A DNA stretch of 64,000 nucleotides from Cytophagales bacterium (GCA_017303805.1 JAFLBQ010000008.1:62001-126000), one strand, 5' to 3'. Positions 34,524 to 44,066 are shown, numbered from the stretch's first letter. Notes: generated by a model not told the origin, from the letters alone. Translations and numbers: made by a program.

Positions 34524-34916
34524 ATGATAAAAGAACAACTAAATGTATTGATTAACCTGGCTGCCAGCGATAGTTCTGTTGGCGAAAAGGAAGCCAAGGT
34601 AATTCATATGATTGGTAAGGCCAATGGCATATCGCGGGAAGAAATCGACAATATGATGAAGAGCCCTAAGCCAATAGGAGATTTAAGCGCATTTTCGGAA
34701 GATCAGAAGTTTGAAAATCTTTACCACCTTATTCAGCTTATGAAAGCCGATGGCCAGGTATTTAAAAGTGAAATTCATTTTTGCGAACAAGTGGCCGAAA
34801 AGCTTGGCTACAAAAAAGGCGTGGTGGGCGAGTTATCTAGTCGCATTTATGCCGACCCCTCCATTACGGCCGACCGCAAATTGCTTTTTGAACGGGCTCA
34901 TAAATTCCTGAAATAA
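34524..34916 (+). CDS. TerB-like protein
   Basis: A 130-residue helical protein resembling the TerB (tellurite resistance/DjlA N-terminal-like) domain: LINLAASDSSVGEKEAKVIH, IGKANGISREEIDNMM and LIQLMKADGQVFKSEIHFCEQ. The alternating acidic pairs (SDSSVGEKE, KADGQVFKSE) are the pattern of the TerB metal-binding helices. It is monocistronic with a strong terminator. TerB domains appear in stress and membrane-associated systems; there are no other ter genes nearby, so a specific role cannot be inferred. Confidence 0.75.
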   Translation: MIKEQLNVLINLAASDSSVGEKEAKVIHMIGKANGISREEIDNMMKSPKPIGDLSAFSEDQKFENLYHLIQLMKADGQVFKSEIHFCEQVAEKLGYKKGVVGELSSRIYADPSITADRKLLFERAHKFLK

Positions 34917-34940
34917 GGTTTAAAATAACCCGCATAAAAC

Positions 34941-34970
34941 AAGGCCCCTCGCGGGCCTTTATTTTTTCTC
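34941..34970 (+). terminator. Rho-independent terminator of the TerB-like gene
   Basis: AAGGCCC CTCGC GGGCCTT followed by TATTTTTT. The T-tract overlaps the stop codon region of the convergent amidohydrolase gene. Confidence 0.85.
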
Positions 34971-36671
34971 GTACACAACCCTACCGCCTAAAATTGTCAT
35001 ACTCACCTCGGTTGAAAGGATTTCTGAATCGGGCACTGTCATAAGGTCTTTCGAAAAGATTACAAAATCGGCAAGCTTGCCGGCTTTAATGGAGCCCTTC
35101 AATTTTTCTTCGAAAGCGCCATACGCAGCATCGAGTGTATAGGAGCGTAATGCCTGCGCGCGGGTCATCTTTTCTGCCGGTTCATACCCACCTTCCGGCT
35201 CACCTTTCAAAGTCTGGCGGGTTACGGAAGCAAAGAATGAAGCTACCGGATTAATCGGTTCTACCGGAACATCGGTACCATTTACAATTACAGCACCCGA
35301 TTTTAATAACGACTGCCACATGTAGGCACCTTCTTTTATTCGCTTTTCACCCAACCTATCAATTGCCCACGGCCTGTCGGACGATAAATGAATTGCCTGC
35401 ATTGCCGGAATTACTCCAAGCTTCCCAAACCGGGCAATGTCGTTGGGATGCAAATGCTGCGCATGCTCAATTCGGTAACGATGGTTGGTTGCTTGTGCTG
35501 GGTTTTCATTGAAAGCAATTTCGTACCGATCGAGAATTTCTTTGTTCGCTCTATCGCCAATGGCATGCGAACAAATCTGAAACCCATGCTTTAATCCTTC
35601 GCGCGAAATCTTGAGCACCGTATCCATCGACAGTGTAGCCATGCCACTGAAGTCGGGGCGATCGCTGTACGGTTCAAGCAACCACGCACCGCGCGAGCCT
35701 AAGGCACCATCGCAATTAAGTTTTATGGCGCGAATGGTAAGCAAATGCTGCGCATCTACTTCGGGGCCTTTGCGAAACCATTCGTAAAGAAGGTCGCTAT
35801 CAAAACCGGTAAGCATTACATAAAGGCGGGTATTTAATTTTCCGGCTGCTTTAAATTTCCGGAACAGTTCAATGTTTTCGCGCGAGACTCCGGCATCGTG
35901 AAAGCTGGTGATGCCGTTTCTTAAGCTGGCCGCAATAGCCAGATCCAACGCTTGCTCATCAGTCTCGGTGGTTGTGCCGGGTATGTGGCGCGTAATCAGC
36001 GATTGGGCCCGCTCGTTGAACAAGCCCGTAGGGTTGCCCAATTCATCTACCAGTATCTCGCCACCTTCGCCCATATTTTTACCCATTTTTTCTACCGATA
36101 ATTGATTTACTCCAGCCAACTGCATGGCTTTGGCGTTGGCAAAACCTGCATGGCCGCTGGCATGGCGAAGAAACACGGGGTTATCGGGCGAGGCCTCGCT
36201 TAATAACTGATGCGTCTGAAATCCTTTAATTAACTTCTCTGGTTTGGTAGTCCATTTATCCTGATGCCAGCCGCGGCCTACAATCCATTGGCCAGGTTGG
36301 GCTTTCGCTACGGCTGCTTTTACTTTGGCAACCATTTCCTCGTAACTGGAAATACTGGAAAGGTCGAGGTTAAGTTCGCTGTAGCCCAGCCCCATAAAAT
36401 GTCCGTGGCCTTCAATAAATCCGGGAGTCATGGTTTTTCCGGCCAAATCCAGCACGCGTGTTTTTTCGCCCTGGTATTTCGAGAGCCCTGCCAGGCTACC
36501 TGCATACACAATCGTATCGCCCTGCACGGCCACTGCCTCAACAACCGGGTTGTCAACTTCAACCGTATAAATGGTGCCACCTTTAATAATGAGGTCGGCA
36601 GGTTCTTTCTTTTCAGAACATTGAACGGTAGCGAATAATAAAAGTGCCGCAAACCCTATATACTGTTTCAT
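34959..36671 (-). CDS. Amidohydrolase (YtcJ/Amidohydro_3 type), lipoprotein
   Basis: A 570-residue amidohydrolase with a lipoprotein signal (LLLFATVQC at residue 19). The composite domain begins DLIIKGGTIYTVEVDNPVVE and carries TPGFIEGHGHFMGLG (His-x-His metal site at about 91-93), GRGWHQDKW, CSHAIGDRANKEILDRYE, EHAQHLHPNDIARFGKLGV and NGTDVPVEPINP (catalytic Asp). It closes with GKLADFVIFSKDLMTVP and LGGRVVYEKK. These traits match the YtcJ-like branch whose substrates are mostly unknown N-acyl or cyclic amides. Located in the periplasm or outer membrane. Monocistronic. Confidence 0.9.
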   Translation of the reverse strand: MKQYIGFAALLLFATVQCSEKKEPADLIIKGGTIYTVEVDNPVVEAVAVQGDTIVYAGSLAGLSKYQGEKTRVLDLAGKTMTPGFIEGHGHFMGLGYSELNLDLSSISSYEEMVAKVKAAVAKAQPGQWIVGRGWHQDKWTTKPEKLIKGFQTHQLLSEASPDNPVFLRHASGHAGFANAKAMQLAGVNQLSVEKMGKNMGEGGEILVDELGNPTGLFNERAQSLITRHIPGTTTETDEQALDLAIAASLRNGITSFHDAGVSRENIELFRKFKAAGKLNTRLYVMLTGFDSDLLYEWFRKGPEVDAQHLLTIRAIKLNCDGALGSRGAWLLEPYSDRPDFSGMATLSMDTVLKISREGLKHGFQICSHAIGDRANKEILDRYEIAFNENPAQATNHRYRIEHAQHLHPNDIARFGKLGVIPAMQAIHLSSDRPWAIDRLGEKRIKEGAYMWQSLLKSGAVIVNGTDVPVEPINPVASFFASVTRQTLKGEPEGGYEPAEKMTRAQALRSYTLDAAYGAFEEKLKGSIKAGKLADFVIFSKDLMTVPDSEILSTEVSMTILGGRVVYEKK

Positions 36672-36886
36672 CGGTTATTATTTATTGTGTTTAAAGTCAG
36701 ATTGCATTTTGAAATTCTAAGACTGTGGCTATAATTTTTTTGTACAATTGGTCGGTGCAAGGTATTATAACGATTTTGATGGCTTACAAAATTTGCATTA
36801 AAAGTACAGGTTTTTGTTAAGGTGAATAACCTTGTTGTTACCAGTGGTATCGGATTAACACTTTAAGATTATCTTTACAACTGAAA

Positions 36887-38716
36887 ATGCGGCACCGCCT
36901 TCGCTTCTTTGGTTTGTTGGCCTTGTACTGGATGGGTTTCTTTACCCTGGCCCGAATTATTTTCTTCGTTTACCAACTGCCGCAAACTCAGAGCCTTTCA
37001 TTTTATGAGGTTGCTATGCCTTTACTGTTGGGCCTACGTATGGATGCGGCCATGGCCGGATATTGGTTGTTGCTTCCGGGATTGTTGTTGGTAGCCTCAG
37101 CATTTACTTCTACGCGGTTTTGCTACTATGCAATCGGATCTACCACCACCTTGTTGCTGCTGGTATCGTGCATGCTGGTTGCAGGCGATATCGAGTTGTA
37201 CAAACACTGGGGCTTTCGGATTAACACCACACCCCTTATGTACCTGCAGCGCGAAGCGCTGAGCAGTGTGAACCCCGGAGTGCTGATTCTTTTAATTGCA
37301 ATTTTCGTTATCCTGTTCGGATCTTTTTGCTGGTTGTATTGGCGCAGGCTGGCCCCGCAGCTACTCACATTACCTGCCATGGGTACGAAACGGGCACTTA
37401 CGTGGCTTTTAATAACTGCTGCACTGCTACTGCCCATTCGAAGCAGCATTTCGGTGGCCCCGCTCAACACCGGTGTAGTTTACTTTCATAAAACCAAATC
37501 GTTCCCCAACCATGCTGGTATTAACCCCGTATGGAATTTTTTTAAGAGCGTATCGAAAAGCAACCGCATCAACTATCCGGCTGATTTTTATCAAGCACTG
37601 GAGCTTACTTCTCAATTTGATTCGCTCATGCATACGCAAGGAGCCACTTTTTTGATTGACACCACAGTAGCCCGGCCCAATGTGCTGCTGATAATTTTGG
37701 AGGGCTTTACTTCTAAAATTATTGAACCGCTGGGTGGCCTTACCAACATTACACCCCAATTCAATGCGCTTGCCAGCGAAGGAATCTTGTTCGAAAATTT
37801 TTACGCCAGTGGCGATCGCACCGATAAGGGGTTGGTTTCTATACTCAGTGCGTTTCCGGCCCAGCCGCGCACATCTATTATAAAGTTTCCTGAAAAGACC
37901 GAGCACCTTCCATTTATAAGCAACGTTTTTAACCAACATGGATATACTACTTCGTTTGTTTATGGAGGGGATATTGGTTTTGCCAACATGGAGTCGTACG
38001 TAAACCTGGCCGGGTTTAGCCACATTACCGAAGAAGGCGACTTTGACGAAGCGCTGGACGATTCGAAATGGGGGGTTGCCGACCATTTCGTATTTGACCG
38101 GATGCTAACGGAACTGGATACCACCACCGCTCCGTTTTTTAAAGTAATGTTAAGTCTTAGCAGCCACGAGCCGTTTGAAGTACCGATGAAGACCGTAATT
38201 GCCGGCAACGATGAAGGCTCGCTCTATTTAAATGCCTGTTACTACACCGATAAAAGCCTCGGAGAATTTATCGCGCAAGCAAAACAAAAACCCTGGTGGC
38301 ACAACACGCTGGTAATTATTACAGCCGACCACGGCCATCGTTTTCCGGATGTGCAGGAGCTGAAGGATAAATCGAGATTTAAAATACCCATGCTGTGGTT
38401 GGGTGGCGCAATTACACAACCCGGCAGCCGGATAAAAACTTTTGCCGGCCAACCCGATATAGCTGCTACGCTGCTGGCACAACTTAAAATTGAACCTCAC
38501 GCTGAATTTAAGTTTAGTAAAAACATTTTAGCCCCGGTTGTCCATCCGTTTGCGGTTTATGTATTTAATAATGGCTACGGGTATGTGAGCCCAACACACG
38601 AAAGTATTTACGATTTTGAATTGAAGGACTATGTGCACAACACCGGCAATACCACAGAATTGCGCAACGGCACCGTTTACATTCAAACCTTATTTAATGA
38701 GTACAACCTGAAGTAA
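36887..38716 (+). CDS. LTA-synthase-family membrane sulfatase
   Basis: A 609-residue protein with five N-terminal transmembrane segments (about residues 10-35, 45-65, 70-95, 125-155 and 165-190) and a sulfatase-type domain from about 260. The domain shows NVLLIILEGFTSKIIEPLGG (metal Glu), ASGDRTDKGLVSIL with the Thr nucleophile, SLSSHEPFEVP and VIITADHGHRFP (metal Asp/His). This is the LtaS-like architecture. Gram-negative bacteria lack lipoteichoic acid, so it more likely transfers phosphoglycerol or phosphoethanolamine-type groups to glycans in the periplasm. Confidence 0.92.
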   Translation: MRHRLRFFGLLALYWMGFFTLARIIFFVYQLPQTQSLSFYEVAMPLLLGLRMDAAMAGYWLLLPGLLLVASAFTSTRFCYYAIGSTTTLLLLVSCMLVAGDIELYKHWGFRINTTPLMYLQREALSSVNPGVLILLIAIFVILFGSFCWLYWRRLAPQLLTLPAMGTKRALTWLLITAALLLPIRSSISVAPLNTGVVYFHKTKSFPNHAGINPVWNFFKSVSKSNRINYPADFYQALELTSQFDSLMHTQGATFLIDTTVARPNVLLIILEGFTSKIIEPLGGLTNITPQFNALASEGILFENFYASGDRTDKGLVSILSAFPAQPRTSIIKFPEKTEHLPFISNVFNQHGYTTSFVYGGDIGFANMESYVNLAGFSHITEEGDFDEALDDSKWGVADHFVFDRMLTELDTTTAPFFKVMLSLSSHEPFEVPMKTVIAGNDEGSLYLNACYYTDKSLGEFIAQAKQKPWWHNTLVIITADHGHRFPDVQELKDKSRFKIPMLWLGGAITQPGSRIKTFAGQPDIAATLLAQLKIEPHAEFKFSKNILAPVVHPFAVYVFNNGYGYVSPTHESIYDFELKDYVHNTGNTTELRNGTVYIQTLFNEYNLK

Positions 38717-38775
38717 CACCCAACATGGTAGTAACGTGGTTTCGCCAGACAAATAAAAATTTACAAGCAATAAAA

Positions 38776-39450
38776 ATGAAAAAGTACCTGATTCTTACTT
38801 TGCTGAGTGCGGTAACATTAAGTGTGCAAGCACAAAATGTGGGCTTGTCGTTTTCTTATTTCATTCCCCGCAACGGTTACTTCTCTACGCCTATCAGTCC
38901 GTTTTCGTTCAGAGGTGTGGGGGTAAATCTTAACCGTTACATCGCGTTGGAAACCGGCTTCTCGCTGTACCGCATGTCGGGATTAAACATGCTTGATTTA
39001 CCCTTTGCAAGTAAAGAACCGTTGCTGGGCCCCAACTTTACTTTCTTTGTACCGGTTGAGCTGGTGTTGGAGTTTAAGGGCAAGCAAGGCGAATTTGATA
39101 TTAAAGGCGGTGGCTTTGCTTTTTATGGATTCGATCAGAAATTAAACACCGGTAATTTCGACAGGGCCATCCGCACGTTCGAAAGCTGGACAGTGGCCAA
39201 CAGCGATTTACGTTTTAAAAACAATCCGGGCTTTGGCTACCATGCAGGTGTTGAGTTTACCTTTCCGGTTACGAAGCAATTCTCTGTGTCGCTGGAGATA
39301 AACTACCTGGTGGGCACTGCCCGGTTTCCGCTGCGCGGATCGTACACGGGCGGTTCGGATTTAAATGGACTTGAAACAAAACCTGTGGACTACAAAGACG
39401 GCAAAGTAGATTTTACAGGGCTGGAGTTTTCTATTGGAATAATTTTCTAG
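38776..39450 (+). CDS. Outer-membrane beta-barrel-like protein
   Basis: A 224-residue exported protein. The ATG at 38776 starts a standard signal peptide (MKKYLILTLLSAVTLSVQAQ), while the longer frame prefixes an implausible extension. The mature part consists of amphipathic strands (VGLSFSYFIPRNGYF, VNLNRYIALETGFSLYRM, FGYHAGVEFTFPVTKQFSV) and ends GLEFSIGIIF with a terminal Phe, typical of small outer-membrane barrels of about eight strands. Function unknown. It follows the LTA-synthase-like gene by 60 bases and may share its transcript. Confidence 0.75.
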   Translation: MKKYLILTLLSAVTLSVQAQNVGLSFSYFIPRNGYFSTPISPFSFRGVGVNLNRYIALETGFSLYRMSGLNMLDLPFASKEPLLGPNFTFFVPVELVLEFKGKQGEFDIKGGGFAFYGFDQKLNTGNFDRAIRTFESWTVANSDLRFKNNPGFGYHAGVEFTFPVTKQFSVSLEINYLVGTARFPLRGSYTGGSDLNGLETKPVDYKDGKVDFTGLEFSIGIIF

Positions 39451-39459
39451 AGCGGGTGC

Positions 39460-40086
39460 TTACTTTAAGAAGTCGTTCACAGCTATTGCAATTTGGCGTT
39501 GCACACCTTTCCAGGTTTGCCCTTTCAGGCTAACGGGCTCATCGCTTTCTTCGGCATCGGCAAAATAGGTTAAGGCCATTGGCACCGAAATTTGAATTTG
39601 ATTATCAGGATATTTTCGCAAGTAACAATCTATGCAATGCGAAAGCGGGTAATGTTGAAGTAATTCCGCCATATCCCAAAAATCTTTCTTTTGTGCTCGT
39701 TTAAGAATTGCCATAATTTTCATAGCAATAATATCATCATCACCATAAAATCGAATTCCATCTTCATCCACAATTTCACTGATTCTTGGAAAAAAATGAT
39801 GTTTAATAAGATCGATCTTTATTCCATCTATAAAACCGAATACCCCAATGGCGCTCTCATCAGATCGATAAGAAAACGATGGAATTTCTTTGCGAATAGA
39901 TTTTGCGATCTGTGAATTATCAAACGGCTTATCGGAGAATAAGTCCAGGTCGATGGAGGTTCTATGACCATATCGCAATGAAAGTGCTGTACCGCCTACT
40001 AAATAGAAACTATTCAATTGCTCAATGGCCATGAGTTTCTTTAGTACTGAAAATGTAGCGGGTTGGACTGTGCCAATATGTAACAT
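39460..40086 (-). CDS. AbiEii/AbiGii-type nucleotidyltransferase
   Basis: A 208-residue protein with the minimal nucleotidyltransferase signature YLVGGTALSLRYGHRTSIDL followed by DLFS, that is G-G-x10-13-DxD with the two metal aspartates at about residues 46 and 48. The family (AbiEii, type IV toxins of toxin-antitoxin and abortive phage-infection pairs) is well defined by this motif. It overlaps the upstream small gene by 46 bases, as a toxin-antitoxin cistron would. Anti-phage activity has not been shown for this branch; the pair could also be a stability module. Confidence 0.88.
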   Translation of the reverse strand: MLHIGTVQPATFSVLKKLMAIEQLNSFYLVGGTALSLRYGHRTSIDLDLFSDKPFDNSQIAKSIRKEIPSFSYRSDESAIGVFGFIDGIKIDLIKHHFFPRISEIVDEDGIRFYGDDDIIAMKIMAILKRAQKKDFWDMAELLQHYPLSHCIDCYLRKYPDNQIQISVPMALTYFADAEESDEPVSLKGQTWKGVQRQIAIAVNDFLK

Positions 40087-40340
40087 CTATAATCTTCAAG
40101 TGAGTTATTAAATAATGCGCTAGCCAGATAAATTGATTTTAAAGGCAACCATTTCGCTTTCACCAACGCCTGCTTTACAGCCTCATCGCCATAGTAGCGC
40201 CTGCATTGCCGAATGTCTTCCACATCGCCCCGCTCAAATACGCGTTCTATTACAAACGATGAACGCAAATCGTAATCGAGGTTATCGAAATTAATATCCC
40301 AAAAAATACGCCTGTTGAAAACGGGTTTCGGTTTCTCCAT
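40041..40340 (-). CDS. Small partner of the AbiEii-type protein
   Basis: A protein of about 99 residues; the likely start MEKPKPVFNRRIFWDIN is at 40340, with a longer alternative at 40358. It has the pattern RIFWDINFDNLDYDLRSSF, VIERVFERGDVEDIRQC and RRYYGDEAVKQALVKAKWL, a short helical domain often found immediately 5' of AbiEii-type toxins in Bacteroidota (I believe DUF6922-like). It overlaps the toxin gene, so it is probably the cognate antitoxin. It lacks the helix-turn-helix of classical AbiEi. Confidence 0.7.
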   Translation of the reverse strand: MEKPKPVFNRRIFWDINFDNLDYDLRSSFVIERVFERGDVEDIRQCRRYYGDEAVKQALVKAKWLPLKSIYLASALFNNSLEDYRCYILAQSNPLHFQY

Positions 40341-40366
40341 AAACCAAAGATAGCTCAAATTGAAAA

Positions 40367-41683
40367 CTAATTTACTACTCTTACCACGCGGGCATTCTTA
40401 AAACGGGTGCGGGTGCGAATCTCCGCCAGGGCCATCCACGCCACTTCGGCTTCGTAAAATCGGCCTGCATACCAGATGGCCTCCTGCGGGTTAATCACTT
40501 CTTTTTTTAACCCATAAAACGTAAGCAGTTCTTCGTGCACCTCCAATGAATCTGCCGCGCTTACTATGCCCAGGCAAACTTCAAAGGCTACACTATCAAC
40601 AGTTGGCCGTTGGCGCTCGGCTATGTTCACATTATGGCGTTTTAGCAACGCGCGCGAGTCATTGGCAAACATCGCCATCGCCTCGCGTGCTGTTTTATCT
40701 TTTATAAACAGAGTATCGCCTTCAAAGTAACGCAAAGGCCGCATAACAAATTCAGTTGTTTTATGTACCCATGCCAACTCATAGCTTGCCTGGTGTATGC
40801 GAGTATGGCTAACTGTATCACGAACCACTTTTTCTAAATCCACCCATAACATGGCACCTCCATCGCGGTAACGCGGGCGCTGCCCCGATACAAAGTTGCC
40901 GAGAGAATAACTTACTACCTGATCGCGCTCTTTATTCCACTCCATAGGCTGTAACACATGCGGGTGCGCACCAATTACCAGTTTGGCGCCTTCGCGGAAT
41001 AAAAGTTTCGCTAACTTTTTTTGTGCCGTGTTGGGTAAACTCTGGTATTCATCGCCCCAGTGCATAAACACAATAATTGCATCTGTCTTTTGAGCCCGGG
41101 CTTTAGCCAAATCGAGTTTTATCTGCACCGTATCAATCAGGTTTACAATATTGGGTTGGGTAACAGGAATTCCGTTGGTGCCATACGTATAGTTTAACAA
41201 CGAAAGTCTGAACCCGTTCTTTTCCAGGATTAAGGGATACGTGTTGGCCCGCGCAATTGAATCGATGAATGTGCCGGTGTGTAAAAACTGTAACGAATCG
41301 AGAACCCGAATGGTGCGCTCCACGCCTTTCCTGCGCCTGTCAACACTATGGTTGTTGGCCGTTACCAGTACATCAAACCCGATGCGTTTTAATTCGATGG
41401 CCAGCGCATCGGGCGCGCTAAACTGCGGATACCCTTTGTACGGAGCGCCCGCTAAGGTAAGCTCCAGGTTGCCGATGGCAAGGTCGGCTGCGCGGGCAAT
41501 CGGAGCCACGTACTCAAAGCAAGCCTGATAGTCATATTTTTTTCTAACCGGATCGTAAGCAGCAGTAATATTTGAATCGTGCTGCATAATATCGCCCGTA
41601 AAGAGCAGCGATAACCGCGTGGTATCTTGTGCATACGCACCCATCGAAACCAACACCACCAGCGCAAGCAAAGTCTTATTCAT
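40367..41683 (-). CDS. CapA-family protein
   Basis: A 438-residue exported protein related to the poly-gamma-glutamate biosynthesis protein CapA, a metallophosphatase fold. The start at 41683 (MNKTLLALVVLVSMGAYAQ) gives a clean signal peptide. Motifs are SLLFTGDIMQHDSN, ANNHSVDRRRKGVERT, VFMHWGDEYQSLP and VIGAHPHVLQPMEW, the conserved histidine and aspartate loops of the family. Many Bacteroidota carry such periplasmic CapA homologues with no PGA operon, and none is seen here. It overlaps the pdeM stop by eight bases, suggesting cotranscription. Confidence 0.92.
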   Translation of the reverse strand: MNKTLLALVVLVSMGAYAQDTTRLSLLFTGDIMQHDSNITAAYDPVRKKYDYQACFEYVAPIARAADLAIGNLELTLAGAPYKGYPQFSAPDALAIELKRIGFDVLVTANNHSVDRRRKGVERTIRVLDSLQFLHTGTFIDSIARANTYPLILEKNGFRLSLLNYTYGTNGIPVTQPNIVNLIDTVQIKLDLAKARAQKTDAIIVFMHWGDEYQSLPNTAQKKLAKLLFREGAKLVIGAHPHVLQPMEWNKERDQVVSYSLGNFVSGQRPRYRDGGAMLWVDLEKVVRDTVSHTRIHQASYELAWVHKTTEFVMRPLRYFEGDTLFIKDKTAREAMAMFANDSRALLKRHNVNIAERQRPTVDSVAFEVCLGIVSAADSLEVHEELLTFYGLKKEVINPQEAIWYAGRFYEAEVAWMALAEIRTRTRFKNARVVRVVN

Positions 41684-42323
41684 GCGGATAGGCAATTACT
41701 TTATTGTCTGCAATTACAAATATCCGATCATTCTTTTTTGGAACGATGCGGGCTGTGCCGGTAAACGAACCAAATGCCGGAAGAATGCCCTGGCGCTTAC
41801 CGAAATAAAAGCATGGTAAGGTAATAGACTGTTTGCCCGGGCCGCGCAACTGCACGGCCGGATGCACGTGGCCCGAAAGATTGTACACCGTTTCCGGCAC
41901 TGTGGCCAGCGGTTCGTGCGTAAACAAGAAGTTGCCCATCTGGTATTTTTCCAGGTGCACCACCATTTTATTACGCTCGTATTGCAAGGCACTTAGTATA
42001 TCGTGGTTACCCAACACCAACTCGAACGAACAGGAAACAAAATGCCTGCGCACCTGGCCCAGCACCTCCCACTCCTCATTGTAATGACTGTGAAATAAAT
42101 CGCCCAGAAAAATTAAACGCTCGGCCCGCGTGTGTTGCAACACGGCAATAAGCAGCTCGGCATTTTTTTCGTTTGCGCGCGGTGGCACCGCAATGCCCGA
42201 CTTTCTAAAGTGGGTGATCTTCCCGAAGTGAAGATCGGCCATCAACACCGTACTTCTTTGCTTATACCAGATTGCCTTTTGGGGCAATAAAGTAATCGGT
42301 TCATTCAGAAGTTCCAGTTCCAT
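41676..42323 (-). CDS. pdeM: Ligase-associated DNA damage response endonuclease PdeM
   Basis: A calcineurin-like metallophosphoesterase of the PdeM family, about 215 residues with the start at MELELLNEPITLL (42323; upstream ATGs at 42332-42371 are less likely). Motifs are VLMADLHFGKITHFRKSGI, IFLGDLFHSHYNEEW, LVLGNHDIL and FTHEPLATV with GHVHPAV (metal ligands Asp, His, Asn). PdeM usually belongs to a four-gene DNA repair set with a DNA ligase, a DEXH helicase and an exonuclease-like protein. Here the helicase lies 5.7 kb away and no ligase gene is in the window. Confidence 0.9.
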   Translation of the reverse strand: MELELLNEPITLLPQKAIWYKQRSTVLMADLHFGKITHFRKSGIAVPPRANEKNAELLIAVLQHTRAERLIFLGDLFHSHYNEEWEVLGQVRRHFVSCSFELVLGNHDILSALQYERNKMVVHLEKYQMGNFLFTHEPLATVPETVYNLSGHVHPAVQLRGPGKQSITLPCFYFGKRQGILPAFGSFTGTARIVPKKNDRIFVIADNKVIAYPHE

Positions 42324-42482
42324 CAGTTGCATTAAACACAGTTGGCAAATTGGCATATTTGCCCTTGCCAAAGAAGCATATTTGCTACGGCCTTGTAATT
42401 TTTTATTGGCTGATAGTCATGGGCTTGAGGTTCTTTATTAGCACCCAACCGCGCCCTGCCCCTGTTGCCAATCAAACCAAAT

Positions 42483-42496
42483 TGGTAACATTACCA
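42483..42496. promoter_or_regulatory. 14-bp palindrome upstream of the phosphate transporter
   Basis: TGGTAACATTACCA is a perfect inverted repeat (6-bp arms) just upstream of the predicted promoter; a candidate operator site. Confidence 0.3.
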
Positions 42497-42501
42497 TAAC
42501 A

Positions 42502-42529
42502 TTGACCGCTGCTCAACCGCTTACCTTTA
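42502..42529 (+). promoter_or_regulatory. Candidate promoter of the phosphate transporter gene
   Basis: TTG at 42502-42504 and TACCTTTA at 42522-42529 with a 17-base spacer approximate the Bacteroidota consensus; one mismatch in the -7 box. Confidence 0.4.
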
Positions 42530-42547
42530 CCACTCTTCTAGCACCTT

Positions 42548-43960
42548 ATGTTCGACTTAGAGTTCTCCTACACCATCCTGCTTGTACTTTGTTTGTTGGC
42601 AGCCTGCGGCTTTGAGTTTGTGAATGGATTTCACGATACGGCCAATGCAGTAGCAACCGTTATCTATACTAACTCGCTTAAGCCCTGGGTGGCGGTGGTC
42701 TGGTCGGGTATTTGCAATGCTGTGGGAGTTTTTCTGGGTGGCATTACGGTAGCTATGGGCATTGTAAACCTGTTGCCGGTGGAGTCGCTGGTAGATCAAA
42801 ACATTACGCATAGCCTGGCCATGGTAATGGCGCTGTTGCTAAGCGCCATCTTCTGGAATTTACTAACCTGGTATCTGGGCATTCCCTGCTCCAGCTCGCA
42901 TACGTTAATTGGATCTATATTGGGTGTGGGGCTTGCCTATTCGCTACTGCCCGGAGCCAACGAGGCGGCCGTAAACTGGGGCAAAGCACAAGAGATTGGC
43001 GCCTCACTTTTAATCTCACCTTTATTCGGCTTCTCGCTTACCATTATTCTGATGTTTCTGCTGCGTAACTTAACCAAGAATACCGATGCTGGCGATGGAT
43101 TGTTTAAAGAACCTAAAAAAAACCAACCACCCCCGTGGTGGATACGCAGTATTCTGATTCTTACCTGCACAGCCGTTAGCGGCTTTCATGGTTCTAACGA
43201 TGGGCAAAAAGGCGTTGGGCTGGTAATGCTTATCCTTATCGGGATTGTGCCGGCATACTTTGCGCTTAACCCGAATTTTGTGCCAACCACCTTGCAAGCA
43301 CCGCTTACCAAGATCGAATTATCTATTAACAACCTGAACGCTGCACCGCTGGCACAATCGGACAAAGCTAAACTCGATAGCGCCCGCATAATGACCAGCC
43401 GCCTGCTCACCAAACTTAAAGGGCAACATACCATCAGCAACATACCGGCAACAGAGCGGTTTTTAGTTCGTAAAGATATAATGCTATTGAACAGCCACCT
43501 GAAGGCACTAACGGCAAACGAAGACTTAGCCATGAGTGAGGCGGACAAAAAAGTATTTGCCGACAGCCTGAAGGCCGTTCGAAAAATTACCGACTACTCG
43601 CCCCGCTGGGTAATTGTTATGATTGCACTCTCGCTGGGGTTAGGCACCATGATTGGCTGGAAGCGGATTGTAAAAACCATTGGCGAAAAAATCGGTAAAG
43701 AACATTTGACCTATGCACAAGGCGCAAGTGCGGAATTAGTAGCCTCTACCACCATTGGACTTTCTACTGCCTTTGGCTTGCCGGTAAGTACTACGCACGT
43801 ATTGTCTTCAGGCATTGCCGGCTCTATGGTAGCCAGCAAGGGTATTAAGAATCTGCAACCTGATACGGTGCGCAACATTTTAATTGCCTGGCTGCTTACA
43901 CTGCCGGTAGTAATGGTAATGGCCGGCACGTTGTTTCTGATTTTCCGATCGGTGTTCTAA
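42548..43960 (+). CDS. PiT-family inorganic phosphate transporter
   Basis: A 470-residue Na+ or H+/phosphate symporter. The duplicated PiT signature is present: GFHDTANAVATVIYTNSL (about residues 28-45) and SGFHGSNDGQKGVGLVML (about 215-232). CSSSHTLIGSILGVGLAYSL and PVSTTHVLSSGIAGSM carry the conserved phosphate-site serines/threonines. Between the halves is a hydrophilic loop of about 130 residues (250-350), longer than in E. coli PitA and typical for Bacteroidota members. Inner membrane. No phosphate regulator is nearby. Confidence 0.95.
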   Translation: MFDLEFSYTILLVLCLLAACGFEFVNGFHDTANAVATVIYTNSLKPWVAVVWSGICNAVGVFLGGITVAMGIVNLLPVESLVDQNITHSLAMVMALLLSAIFWNLLTWYLGIPCSSSHTLIGSILGVGLAYSLLPGANEAAVNWGKAQEIGASLLISPLFGFSLTIILMFLLRNLTKNTDAGDGLFKEPKKNQPPPWWIRSILILTCTAVSGFHGSNDGQKGVGLVMLILIGIVPAYFALNPNFVPTTLQAPLTKIELSINNLNAAPLAQSDKAKLDSARIMTSRLLTKLKGQHTISNIPATERFLVRKDIMLLNSHLKALTANEDLAMSEADKKVFADSLKAVRKITDYSPRWVIVMIALSLGLGTMIGWKRIVKTIGEKIGKEHLTYAQGASAELVASTTIGLSTAFGLPVSTTHVLSSGIAGSMVASKGIKNLQPDTVRNILIAWLLTLPVVMVMAGTLFLIFRSVF

Positions 43961-44043
43961 TTTAAAATTTGCCTTAGTAGTGGGCGTTTACCCGTGGTCA
44001 TTTCCTTTTATAAGTAACACTTCCCATTACGGGAACTTTTACT

Positions 44044-44051
44044 TACCTTTG
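44044..44051 (+). promoter_or_regulatory. -7 element before higBA
   Basis: TACCTTTG, matching TAnnTTTG, 15 bases before the TTG start of the toxin gene. Confidence 0.4.
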
Positions 44052-44066
44052 ACCAAAGATTAATAC

